64,000 bases of DNA from the NCBI GenBank assembly GCA_020736575.1, contig JAGPYM010000028.1:1-64000 (forward strand). Direction: 5' to 3'. The DNA is from Thelonectria olida. Lineage: Eukaryota > Ascomycota > Sordariomycetes > Hypocreales > Nectriaceae. Below are positions 22,180 through 33,946 of this stretch, piece after piece. The position numbers and the translations under genes are program-made. Under the pieces are notes generated by a model, which saw only the letters and a program-made list of their open reading frames with translations, was not told where the DNA came from and searched no databases. Within the stretch, counting starts at the first letter, position 1; every line of letters starts with the position of its first letter.

Positions 22180-23202
22180 ATGAGGATTGACAAGTTGGCA
22201 CCGGAAGATGGCAGATTCCAGCCTTTTGCCATTCAGGTTCGTGGTAAAATATATCGTGGCATCAGATGCGAGCCCGAAGAATTGCCAGTAGCCACAATGT
22301 TCCTCATCCACGGCTTCCCCGATCTCGGCTTCGGGTGGCGGTATCAAGTCCCCTACTTTGCGTCTCTGGGATTTCGGGTTGTGGTGCCAGACATGTTAGG
22401 CTTTGGCGCAACCGACGCCCCGGAGGATCTGGAGCACTACACCTTCAAGAATATTGCTTCTGACATCAAAGACCTTGCTAGCAACATTGTTGGCGATGGA
22501 CAGGTCATCCTGGGCGGCCACGACTGGGGCGGTGCTGTTGTTTGGCGTACAGCTTTGTGGTATCCGGACCTTGTCCTTGGGGTCTTCAGCATCGGAACGC
22601 CGTACATCCCGCCTTCTCCGACATTCTCATCCCTAGAAGATATGGTAAAGAGTGAGAGACTGGCCAATTTCAGTTACCAGTTGCAATTCAAGGGGGTGGC
22701 GGTGGAAGAGGAAATTCAAGACGGCAACAAGGTCCGGCAGTTTCTCAACGCACTCTACGGTGGCATGGGCTCCAGGGGAGAGACAGGCTTCAACACCAAG
22801 GACGGTGTTCTCTTTGAGAATCTTGCCGTGCTCAATCGATCAAGGCTTTTGGCTGAGAACGAGCTAGACTACTACGCTGAAAAGTACCTTCTTCGAGGGA
22901 ACAAAGTGATGAAGGGACCTCTGAACTGGTACCGGACACGTGAGCTCAACTACAACGATGAGCTGGCTCTGTTGAGGACGCAACAAAATTTTCGAATGCC
23001 AGCCCTGTTTTTGGAAGCCACCAGAGACGAGGCCCTACCGCCGGCCATGTCAATTGGAATGGAGAAGCATTTTGAAAATCTTACTCGAGGGCAAATTGAA
23101 GCCTCTCACTGGGCTCTGTGGGAGGCACCGACGGAAGTCAACAAACAAGTGGAGGAATGGACGGTTGAAGCGCTACGGGGAAAATTGTCATTCTCGGGTT
23201 AA
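22180..23202 (+). CDS. soluble epoxide hydrolase (alpha/beta hydrolase), 340 aa
   Basis: Intronless, with an ATG at 22180. All signatures of the epoxide hydrolase branch of the alpha/beta-hydrolase fold are visible: the oxyanion motif HGFP at residues 44-47, the nucleophile elbow GGHDWGG with Asp115, a lid with YYAEKY and WYRTRELNY whose tyrosines (Tyr251 among them) would polarise the epoxide, the acidic member near RDEALPP (Asp283) and the histidine in ASHWALWEAP (His310). The Asp nucleophile separates it from esterases. The reaction is hydrolysis of an epoxide to a trans-diol (EC 3.3.2 type); cytosolic, with no signal peptide. Length fits the family. It ends tail-to-tail with a P450 294 bp away, suggesting a shared oxidative pathway. 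The substrate is unknown. Confidence 0.88.
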   Translation: MRIDKLAPEDGRFQPFAIQVRGKIYRGIRCEPEELPVATMFLIHGFPDLGFGWRYQVPYFASLGFRVVVPDMLGFGATDAPEDLEHYTFKNIASDIKDLASNIVGDGQVILGGHDWGGAVVWRTALWYPDLVLGVFSIGTPYIPPSPTFSSLEDMVKSERLANFSYQLQFKGVAVEEEIQDGNKVRQFLNALYGGMGSRGETGFNTKDGVLFENLAVLNRSRLLAENELDYYAEKYLLRGNKVMKGPLNWYRTRELNYNDELALLRTQQNFRMPALFLEATRDEALPPAMSIGMEKHFENLTRGQIEASHWALWEAPTEVNKQVEEWTVEALRGKLSFSG

Positions 23203-23495
23203 TAAGATCAGGTGTCTTTCGCAGCAATATTAAGCAAACACACCGGGATTGGAAGTGAGATGAAATAGAACAAGGTATATTACGTATATTGTAATTAATT
23301 GAACGAATTATCCCTAATTTTTTTTTTAAAAAAAAAAAAAAAAAAATTTAGTATTTTTGTTTCTTACTTTTTGTTTTTCCTTCTACTACTCACGCCTTGC
23401 TCTTGCTTCCTCCCTTTGCCCTCCGTGTCCTATCGTACGCGTTTGTGAAGGTAGAAATCCTTCAGAACAAAGCGCTTCACTTTCACTACGGGGGT
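23203..23495. other. convergent gap with an A/T homopolymer block
   Basis: The space between the stops of the epoxide hydrolase and P450 genes. It has a T-run followed by a run of about 22 A at 23318-23350 and presumably holds both 3' ends. Confidence 0.5.
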
Positions 23496-25136
23496 CTAGA
23501 GAACGCCTTTTGCGACAACCGTCTCAATTGCCGTAGTCTTTAATTTCATGCCATGCTTTGGCCGCAACACCAATCTCCATGCCTTATCTGCTTCCGGATC
23601 GGGAGTCGACTCGTCTCGCTCAAACTTGAACATACTGACCAAGCAACAGAGCAGAACCTTCATCTCCGTCTCGGAAAACTTCCGTCCAATACAGCCCCGG
23701 GGTCCGTGAGAGAAGGTCATCAAGGCGTGATGACTCCAAGTCGCAGGCAGATTGTTCCAACGGTCGGGGTCGAACTGGTCAGCAGTATCGCCCCAATACT
23801 CGGGAAGACGATTGATGGCGTTGGCGATCACGTAAACCGTGGTTCCGGCAGGCACATAATAGCCCGCTAGCACATCATCCGTCAGGGCCTCACGAACCGT
23901 CAGTGGAATAGGCGGGATATATCGAAGAGATTCGCGGCAGACGTTATCGAGATAAGGGAGCTGGTCGACATCGGCGTCGGCTAGCTTGGTGATGTCGCAA
24001 CGGGAACCTGGATCGAACAAGTGGGGAAAGTGGGCGTTGACCTCTTCCCGCAGCCGACACTGGACCTTGGGGTAGGTGGATAAGAGATGAAGCGTCCAGG
24101 CCACAGCAGTGGCTGTAGTGTCATGACCAGCGCCCAGAAACGTGATGACCTGGTCCCGCATCGTCTCAGAAGACAGGCCTCTCTCGCCTGCATCTTGGAG
24201 CTCCATGTTGTGCTTGGCAATCAAGGCTATGATGTCCTTGCCTCCGCCGCTCTTCGCTTCGGCCTGCTTCTCCCTGATAATACCGGTTGCCGTATTGACG
24301 ATGATGTTGCGGGATTGCTCCATGTCACGGTTCATCTTGACCGGTAAGTGTTTCGATGAGGGGATGAAGGCTTGAACACCGTGGAACACGCGAGACCAGA
24401 TGTCAAAAGTGAACATGAGACGGTATGCCTCTCGAAGCTCTGATGCGGGCTCCCTCAGGGAGTCGATGTCATAGCCGAACCCTGCCTTTCCGATGATGTC
24501 TAGCGTGGCACGATTGAGCCATTCGAGCACTTCGATGGACTTGGTGGTCACGTTGGCGTCCCTCATCTCGACCTGCCAACACTTTGACATGAGCAGCGCC
24601 TTCTCCCAGAAGACCGGTGCCAGGTCTCGGATCGATTGTGTGGAGAATGCGGGAGCCAATGCCCTTCGTTGGATCTTGTGGTCAACGCCCTCGGCCAACA
24701 GTAAGCCCTCACCAAGAATGCGGGCCATCCACAGCTTGGCTCGAACGGGCTTCGGATAGTTGTAAGGGTTTTCCACGGTGATACGCTTCAACGCGCCTTC
24801 GTCCGCCACCGACAGCCTTTCCGAGCCGAAAGGGAAGAAGTAGCGGATGACGGGCCCATACTGTTGGTGCCAACGCCGCTGCGGGACGCCGCACTCTTCA
24901 GCGATGATGTCGAAAAATTGGCCCCAGAGCGGACATCCTTTGACAGTTGGGATGTCCCGCAGTGGCGAGCAGTAGTATGGATAGATCCAGCTGCGCCAAA
25001 CCAGGAGATGCAGAGATAAGGTCACTGCCCAAGATACAGCGATGGCATAGAACAGGTGACCATTTAGTTCGCGTGACCTTGTATACGCAAACAAGGCGTT
25101 GGCAATGAGAAGAGGTCGTAGGTGGGTGCCGTGCAT
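23496..25136 (-). CDS. cytochrome P450 monooxygenase, 546 aa, complete and intronless
   Basis: The ATG at 25136 is used; the upstream extension begins at a TTG. A hydrophobic N-terminal helix (near residues 30-47, LFYAIAVSWAVTLSLHLLVW) is the ER anchor. The I-helix has AGHDTT (336-341), the K-helix ESLR (402-405), the PERF-like element FDPDRW (455-460), and the haem loop FSHGPRGCIG, with the ligand Cys482. All invariant positions are present, so the enzyme is probably active. It looks like the CYP4/CYP52-like microsomal clan that hydroxylates lipids, hydrocarbons or terpenoids; the exact CYP family is not assigned. It is divergent from a second P450 446 bp upstream and convergent with the epoxide hydrolase. 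Confidence 0.9.
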   Translation of the reverse strand: MHGTHLRPLLIANALFAYTRSRELNGHLFYAIAVSWAVTLSLHLLVWRSWIYPYYCSPLRDIPTVKGCPLWGQFFDIIAEECGVPQRRWHQQYGPVIRYFFPFGSERLSVADEGALKRITVENPYNYPKPVRAKLWMARILGEGLLLAEGVDHKIQRRALAPAFSTQSIRDLAPVFWEKALLMSKCWQVEMRDANVTTKSIEVLEWLNRATLDIIGKAGFGYDIDSLREPASELREAYRLMFTFDIWSRVFHGVQAFIPSSKHLPVKMNRDMEQSRNIIVNTATGIIREKQAEAKSGGGKDIIALIAKHNMELQDAGERGLSSETMRDQVITFLGAGHDTTATAVAWTLHLLSTYPKVQCRLREEVNAHFPHLFDPGSRCDITKLADADVDQLPYLDNVCRESLRYIPPIPLTVREALTDDVLAGYYVPAGTTVYVIANAINRLPEYWGDTADQFDPDRWNNLPATWSHHALMTFSHGPRGCIGRKFSETEMKVLLCCLVSMFKFERDESTPDPEADKAWRLVLRPKHGMKLKTTAIETVVAKGVL

Positions 25137-25582
25137 GCTGGAATTCTGGGAATCTGATTGGGTAGTGAATTGCAAAGATCTGAACAAGACGTATAATGAT
25201 TGTATGGTAGTTGGCAACCACGGCAAGATGAACGTAGGAGCAAGCGAGAGAATTCGACGCCTGCTTATAATAGTGTTGGCAAGGATTGGACCAGGTTCGA
25301 GAGCCTAAAGAACGGTCGGCTAGTTTTGGCTTGAGAGGAAGCGGATAGAAACACGTAGACAGGAAGACGATGCCCAATACCTGCGTCCGTGAGGGCATTG
25401 TAGCCAAAAATGGGCCACGTCCATTTGTCTCTCGAACATCTCATCGGTGACTCTTCTTTCCCAGTCTACTTCTAATGGATGGTAAAACTCCCCCGGTGAA
25501 TTTTCAGGCCTTCTTACTTGTCCGTCTACAATAACCCGCAGTCGTGAGAAGGAATTTCGAGTGTCATCCTAAGCTTACAATC
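25137..25582. promoter_or_regulatory. bidirectional promoter region between two P450 genes
   Basis: 446 bp separate the divergent ATGs at 25136 (minus) and 25583 (plus). The region must drive both P450 genes, so co-regulation is likely. A TATAAT-like element lies near 25264. I could not identify a specific transcription-factor site. Confidence 0.5.
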
Positions 25583-27457
25583 ATGGTGTTGAGAGACAGC
25601 CTTGCGGCCTTGGCATCGTTCTGCCTCGGTAGTCATTTTATTCTTTCTCTAACTACCCTACTGATTCCGTTTACATGTACTTACGCGTATACGTGGGCTC
25701 GATTCCGTCTCTCCCGACACCATACGTCCTCCAGGGAGCCTGCTGTGCTGCCCTACTGGTTCCCAGGAGTCGGCCACCTCTTCTCTCTAGGTTTTGGGCC
25801 AGAGAAGTTTCTTCGGGCCCTTGTGTAAGTTAGGGGTTGCTCTGGCTCTGATCATTACTACCTGGCCTCGAACTGACTCTCCGGTAGTAAGAGACTACGC
25901 GGGGTTCCTGCTCGCATCCCGCTTCTCGGTAAGGAAATCTACTTGGCGATGCCCGGTGCGCAAATAGAGAAGATTTGGCGAAGCTCCCGTGATCTTGTGC
26001 CGACACCCAGCCTATTTGATGCTCTTCACGTCTTCTTCGGCTTACAGGAGATGGACTTCCGAGTGTTTGATCACGAGCACATTTCGAATTTCGAGGAGTG
26101 TGCTGGGTACCGCACCAACCACCCAGACACGTCCCGTCGAGTGATGGAACATCAGCGAAAGGACTTTGTACGATTCCTACAAGGGCAGAACCTGAGATCG
26201 GTTGTGGAACGGTTTACGAACAGTCTGATGTCCGAGCTATCCCCGGCGACTGGCATTGGTCATGACTGGGTCATCGTTGCCGATTTATTCGACTTCATGG
26301 CAAACCGCATTTTGCGGGCCAACGTCGAGGCCTTATACGGCGAGAACATCTTGAAAGTTTGCCCGACGTTCTGCGAAGACTTTTGGGCTTTCTATCGAGC
26401 ATTCCCTGCCGTCTCTCGAGGTCTCCCAAAGTGGTTGGTTCCCTCAAGCTATAAGGCCCGCGATAAGATGCGGGACAACTTCCATGAATGGCGAGTCTGG
26501 TGCCATCGGAATTTTGATTGAAGCGATGAGAGGTTATATGATGCCGAGTACGAACCCATCTGGGGCAGCCAGTGCGTTCGTAGGATGGTCATCAGGCACG
26601 AAGACCTTGGTTTCACAGACGACGGCGTTGCCACTGTCTTGCTCGGATACTTTTTCGTGTAAGTCCCGCGCAAGTCCCCAAAGCTTGCGGAAAGTTTTTG
26701 ACAAGTCTGCTCACACATCTGCAGCACCGTGGCCAATACCATACCCGCGGCCATGTGGATGATGATGCACGTCCTCTTGGATCAAGAACTGCTTCGTCGC
26801 GTTCAGGAGGAGATTTCCGCAGCATTCCTGCTAGACACAAGCTGTCCTAGCTTACGGGAGCTGGAGTCTGCTCCTCTTTTCAACTCCGTCTACTGCGAAA
26901 CGCTCCGATTACGTGTTGCCAGTGCTGTTGGACGGACCTCTCTGCACGATAAGTTTCGTCTCGCCGGGGACTGGAAGATTAAAATCGGCGTTCCAATCAT
27001 GTTCACTGGGTGGCTTGGTGGTCTAGATGAAACGTTCTGGAATACCGGCCGCAGGTTGCCCGGTGGCGGTCCAGAGCACCCGGTAGACTCGTTCTGGGCT
27101 GATCGCTTCCTCGAGTATCCCGACGACCCCACGAGCGGGCCGGTGCGGACGCGGCGACGGACAAACATGGATCCACAGACGACGAAAAACCATGGGCAAG
27201 CGAAAGTCAATTTGGCAGGCGTTCAAGGTCACTGGTTTCCATTTGGAGGTGGAGCTTCCCGATGTCCTGGAGAAGCATTGGCTAAGCGGGTGGTCCTCAC
27301 GTCGGTAGCTATGGTTGTGAGGAATATGGATGTTAAATTTGTAAACCCTGCCGAGGCTGCGAAGACTACGTCGAAGCATAGGACGTTGCCGTTCGGGTCT
27401 CACACATTTGATCGGCCTGTCCCAGTCTGGATCCGCCGACAACAGTGCGTTTACTAG
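25583..27457 (+). pseudogene. second cytochrome P450, interrupted by one in-frame TGA
   Basis: Three exons, 25583-25824, 25888-26658 and 26725-27457, with introns of 63 and 66 nt, give 581 codons. The N-terminal hydrophobic segment, LPYWFPGVGHLFSLG, the helix-I equivalent VANTIPAAMW, ETLRLR (from about residue 396) and the haem loop FPFGGGASRCPGEAL (Cys about 518) are all present. The layout resembles the CYP7/CYP8-like group (oxysterol 7-alpha-hydroxylase type). Codon 292 (26519-26521) is TGA, directly between WCHRNFD and SDERLYDAEYEPIWG, both in the family-like frame. No GT-AG pair of normal size removes it without deleting conserved sequence. The gene is therefore a recent pseudogene, a sequencing error, or expressed by readthrough. 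Confidence 0.8.
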
Positions 27458-28204
27458 CCCGCAGACTACGGAGTACGGTATTATAGACTGCAACGGTCCA
27501 CAACACAAGACAGGGAAGGCCTCGCGGTGGTAGTTCAGCTCTCTTATGTTAGCATTATTGCAATAGAAGATGTTCCAAGCTCAGAAATTAGAAATGCAAG
27601 TAAATTGACTATTTGAACTCCTGGTCATTTCCTTCAAAGAATCCAAGGCAAAAAGCGATAGCGAAAACTTGTCAAGCCCCGTGTTGAGGATCTCTACTAG
27701 TCCCTAGTTTGGTGTGGAGTGAAGTCTTTTGCATTTAGTTGTTATTGTTGTTGTTGTTGTTGTTGTTATGCATCTTGGCTATTTTATTCTTACTATTTCG
27801 AACTTTTGTATCTACCGTTATTGATAGGACTCTTTGGGTACAAGACAGCAAGGGCCGGCAGGCGCCCAAGAGCATTGACAGTCTTCTTCACTAGCGATGT
27901 TATAGCACCAAGTTTGACGGGAAGGGCAATCGAAATGCGATATATAATTGTATACAGTAATTTCCACTAATTTCGAAGGCTTCCTCCATTCTCTGCAACT
28001 CTATTTTCAAGTCTCTTTCTTCGAACTGTCCGAGGCTGGCGGGCCATGGACGAACGTACAATCCACCGCCAACCCAAATTCACGGCGACCAACACTCGCC
28101 ACCTTGATACCCGATGGTCTAGAAAGGAGCCTGGACGTTCTGTTGGCCTCCAGACATTTCGTTGAGCTGCGTTCTTTCTTTAGCTTTTGTTTTTTGTCCA
28201 CAAT
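27458..28204. other. intergenic, with GTT microsatellite
   Basis: It carries a GTT/TTG microsatellite (about 27738-27770) that makes a spurious poly-Cys frame. Nothing else is coding. Confidence 0.5.
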
Positions 28205-28948
28205 TTACATCAGAGGAGCCACGCACGAGATCTTCCAGTCCTCCCAGAGAGGCGACTCCTTGGGGACATGAGCCATGCAAGCCCAGTTTGTCTTATGGGG
28301 AACGTCAGCAATCAAGATATACGCAATTTGATTGATGCTTCTCAGTCCCTCAAAGAGCTTTGTGATTGTCCGCATACGTTTGCGGACGAATGCTTCGGTC
28401 CACCTATCTCCACTGTGCAGCAATTCGGTCGGAGGCTTTGGTGTACGAACCCCGTTGAGATAGTCATCCACCTATGTACTATGAGATAAGCATGCCTTCG
28501 AGCCACCTGTCTGACGATACCCACAATTCGGTTGAGGTTCGGTATCTGCTGCCCTGTGGGGACACCCATGGTGCCGATCCAGCAGCATCTAGAGGTTGCA
28601 TCCAGAAATATCGTGGCAGAGAAGATTCCTCCAATTCGTCCCATTCGTTCCACTCTCGACTGGAGAGTCCAGCATCTTCTTTGGATCCTCCGTTCCTGAA
28701 ACTCTTCTGCGGTGAGCTCGCGAAAGGCCCTGTGAACCCTTCGTGCCGGTCTCCCCTGGGGTCTACCGGATCGTGAAGGTGAATCCTCTTCAATCTCGGA
28801 GCTGGGGTATCCAGGAGCATTCGTCGCCACTAGTATCGGTTGGTCGATCTCGTAAAACGTCAGGTTTTCTCTGCCACTGTGCGTGTGATTTCAAGCTCAC
28901 CTGATACTCGGACGACGGAGAGTTGTTGATGCTAAAAGGCTCTGCCAT
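28205..28948 (-). CDS. hypothetical protein, 212 aa, three exons
   Basis: Exons 28948-28901, 28848-28525 and 28471-28205 join in frame through introns of 52 nt (GTGAGC donor, CTGAC branch) and 53 nt (GTGGGT donor, CATAG acceptor), each in phase 0. The N terminus is disordered and basic (RSGRPQGRPARRVHR). A helical region follows (ELTAEEFQERRIQRR, then LQSRVERMGRIGGIFSATIF) with a Cys/Trp-containing stretch. The last exon is well conserved in character (GDRWTEAFVRKRM, LFEGLRSINQIAYILIADVP). The consistent splice signals argue for a real gene. I do not recognise the family. Confidence 0.6.
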
Positions 28949-30124
28949 TCTGAGGGGACGAAAGAAGAAAAGTAGATAGAACAAAGAAAAATGAAATAAA
29001 AATTGGTTGTTCAAGGCTTAAATGGCCACCAATAGTAGTACATCGTCAGAGTCGAGGAAAAGAGCCAATTTATGCTCAACGTCCACTTCCAGCGGGAGAC
29101 GAGCGAAAGTCGGGACAGTGTAGCCCCTTCGCACCGGAGACGCAGAAGTTGGATGGGGCGCGGGAACCGGAAGGGGGTGTACATAACTATGGGCGTCACC
29201 CTCCATTACAGCGGCCGTAATGGGCTGCCGTGTACAAAGGCGGATTACGAACCGGCCGTCAGCATCGACTGAAGTGGTAGGTAGGCATTCTGACAACGAA
29301 TTCAGATGGCAGAAGCATACAGTGCGTCACCGATGGCAAATTTATCCGAGTCTCAAGGTTAGAGTGCATGATGTCAAATTTTCTGTACTGTAACCGTAAA
29401 GAAAACGCAGCTGGTGTAAATGCATACACATATATATGAATTAGATACTTCTAGATAATTACTCTGCAGAAGTGAGCTATCATTCCCGTTCTGTTACCTC
29501 TTCAGCTGGGGCAGCCAACAGCCGGCGCCATGTATCATGTTAAATCATCGACATTCGTTGCCAGGCGGGAGAAGGCTCTAACTCAGGTATTGCAAGCGCT
29601 TGTTCAATAACGCTCAAAATGATTATACACGTTTTACAGGACAGAAAAATTACAAAAATAAGCACGAAAAAAGAGGATAGCTCGAGTGAAGAGGGTGAAG
29701 AGAGTGAAGATGATCAATTTTCGAGAACGTGATGGTGATGTTAATCCTAAAGGCTCTATGTGCCCCAGTCTCCATTTGCAGCTCGTTAGTTTCACCGTCA
29801 TGACACATTCGTTTGATGGTTGGTTCCACGTAAGAGATCTCAATGACTCGAAGATGCCGCGAAAAGCACCTCCTAGTCATGAGACATGAACATGCCACCA
29901 AAATCATGTGCATGAAGCTACTACAACGCCTGACACCACGAGAAGGTCAGCTGCATCGTCAGGCATTCTGGAGGCGAGCCAAAGGCACAGCAACCAGCTG
30001 CAGGGACGGCTCGGCGAACGAGCTCGGCCCCTGCGTGATTGAACGCAGTCAGAGACGACGTCACCTGCATAACTAAGGTTAATGCAAGTCCAACCACAAA
30101 ATTGCTCTATTACGCAATAAAAAA
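28949..30124. other. intergenic, no gene seen
   Basis: Includes a minus-strand frame at 29018-29296 that lacks an ATG in a suitable place, and a short GAGTGAAGAGGGTGAAGA repeat near 29683-29710. Nothing is supported as a gene. Confidence 0.45.
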
Positions 30125-30743
30125 GACGCCGGGCAGATGTCGAGCTGTCTAAGTGACGGCGACAACTGAGCTGCCTATCAAAACAAAAACGCAAAAGAGA
30201 CGCCGGGCAGATGTCGAGCTGTCTAAACGACGGCGACAACTGGGCTGCCTACCAAAACAAAAACAACGCAAAAGAGACGCCGGGCAGATGTCTAGCTGTC
30301 TGAACGACGGCGACAACTGAGCTGCCTACCAAAACAAAAACAACGCAAAAGAGACGCCGGGCAGATGTCTAGCTGTCTGAACGACGGCGACAACTGAGCT
30401 GCCTACCAAAACAAAAACAACGCAAAAGAGACGCCGGGCAGATGTCTAGCTGTCTGAACGACGGCGACAACTGAGCTGCCTACCAAAACAAAAACAACGC
30501 AAAAGAGACGCCGGGCAGATGTCTAGCCGTCTGAACGACGGCGACAACTGAGCTGCCTACCAAAACAAAAACAACGCAAAAGAGACGCCGGGCAGATGTC
30601 TAGCCGTCTGAACGACGGCGACAACTGAGCTGCCTACCAAAACAAAAACAACGCAAAAGAGACGCCGGGCAGATGTCTAGCTGTCTGAACGACGGCGACA
30701 ACTGAGCTGCCTATCAAAACAAAACAAAACAAAACAAAACAAA
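30125..30743. repeat. minisatellite, eight copies of a 74-77-bp unit
   Basis: Copies begin (at GACGCCGGGCAG) at 30125, 30199, 30276, 30353, 30430, 30507, 30584 and 30661. The first spacing is 74 bp and the rest exactly 77. Copies three to five differ little or not at all; the first two and a few positions in six and seven vary. The last copy runs into an AAAAC pentanucleotide tract. Each unit contains an inverted repeat (GCYGTC, 5-nt loop, GACGGC) and an A-rich spacer. No protein frame is maintained, since 77 is not a multiple of three. Confidence 0.9.
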
Positions 30744-32467
30744 AAGCACAGATGCTGAGCAACCTAAACGTCAAACAGAAAACCGTTGTGAGATGGCGTC
30801 GGGATCAGTCCCTCTTTATACTTCGACTGGCTTCAAGTTTCGCCCCACTTTGGCTCTGGGAATATTACATGTAGCTCCAACTTCCGCCAGACGGTCTGCT
30901 CACCATGCCTGTCCGAAATGCCCTTCTTGGAATTGCGATGGGGATCCAATAACAAGCCCCCACCGCCCTTTTTCGACGGCCATCTACATCCTAATCCCAG
31001 CGCGCTTAGGGAAAGCTTTGCCGTATCGCTCTGCACCCCCTTCGCCCTTTTTCTTCACAATTCACTCAGCCTTGCAACTCACCGTAAGTCCCAAATCTGA
31101 GCATGAATGGTGGAAACACGGCGTCCTCGAACCGGCCGTCAGCTCGGCTTGCAAGTAACAGCCACTGGGGCGTGTAGCCGGAAGCTAACGCACCTGAATC
31201 GACCGTGAGCTGCAGATTCGAGAACCACGGCTACGTCGTGATGTCATTCTCGGACTCGCCACGCATTACGGCGTAGCCTTTTCGTGCCGATACCAGAGCG
31301 ACGACCAGAAACGATTCAGGGATGACATTGGAGAGGAAACCCCAGCAGTGATAGCACAAGTGCCGTGGCAAGGTCCCTTAGCTACCAGGTGCAGTGGAGG
31401 ACCGTGATACCCGTCAATTGAGCGGCTGGATTGGAACGCGATTTCCCCGGTCGTGGTTGAGATTGCCTAAAATTGGTCCGAGTAGTCTACTACGTATCAA
31501 AAACTCAAATCGCGGTTAGAAAGCAGTCGTCTCCTTTGCTTGACCACTTTTAGGCGCCGTGATCGCGTTGAATTTCGGAATGGTCAATTGTGGAAGACCC
31601 TAGACATGAATAAGGGCCCAGTGCAAAATGAAGCAATGTGTACAGAGCGCGTCGCGTCGGCAAAGGTGGGTCTTCTGGGTTCAAGTTTCGTTTTTTTTCC
31701 CCAGCGGTATCACATGGCTTAGTAATTATACCTAAGGTGCTGTAGGGTAAATAGATTTGACGGCCGGAGGATGAAAGTACGATAGAGATGGCACTGCAAA
31801 CACTACGAAATGAAGAAAATTATAGAATCGGTAAAATATATGTTGATTCCCAAAAGACGATAATTTATTTGCGGAGATTTTGTCAAAAACGAGCCTCATC
31901 GAAAGGTTTCCCGGGATCCGTGGCCGCCCGTGGTAATGTTTAACCTGTAATTTACTTTCTTTATTCTCCTCTCTTCCCCTCTAGTTACTAAAAAAAAAAA
32001 AAAAAACCTTTCCAGACTGGGCGCTAAACGAATGTTACTACCCAGAACAAAAGTATACGATCCTCTAGACTCGCACCTTCTTCCCTGTTTTCTCCAGTTC
32101 TCTTGTTTTTTGACAAAATAATCATGATTAAAATTCATGAATGAGGCAAAAGCGGCTTCCCAGTCTAACGTGGAACCCTGGCTTGCAGGACGACTTTGAC
32201 ATACGTTGCTTTAGTCAGGGCAATGCTTGACCCCTGCAGACATGCTAATACACTATTGGTCGAGGTGGGGTTCCGTCAGACCCAGCTGGTACGCACGTGG
32301 CTTGACAGGCAGCCCATTTCAAGATTGCACAAGAAAAAATAGCTGGAAACAAGAGAAAAAAATTGCCCCCCATCTTACCATTATAAAGCGGTAACTTATC
32401 TGGAGACTGTCATAAAAAAACAAACGAAACTTCCGATGAGCATGGCTTGCCTTTGCCATCCTTTCTG
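30744..32467. other. intergenic, no supported gene
   Basis: A plus-strand frame at 30793-31158 has no domain, no codon preference that I can see and an overlapping competitor, so it is not called. A poly-A run (about 31989-32005) and A/T-rich DNA toward 32400 fit the 3' flank of the chitinase gene. Confidence 0.45.

Positions 32468-33946
<1,479 letters not shown>

Noticed and set aside
27719..27970. Poly-Cys/Tyr frame
   Set aside because: It is produced by the GTT microsatellite.
29018..29296. Minus-strand frame of 92 codons
   Set aside because: It begins at TTG; the first in-frame ATG leaves too little, and no splice site or family was found.
30125..30743. CRISPR-like array
   Set aside because: Regular spacing is due to whole-unit tandem repeats without unique spacers, and the genome is eukaryotic.
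30793..31158. Plus-strand frame of 121 codons beside the minisatellite
   Set aside because: No motif, and several overlapping frames of similar length indicate open low-complexity sequence rather than a gene.
31660..31700. Possible tRNA-like end (GGGTTCAAGTT followed by a T-run)
   Set aside because: No matching acceptor stem or A-box upstream; no tRNA gene could be built here or elsewhere in the window.
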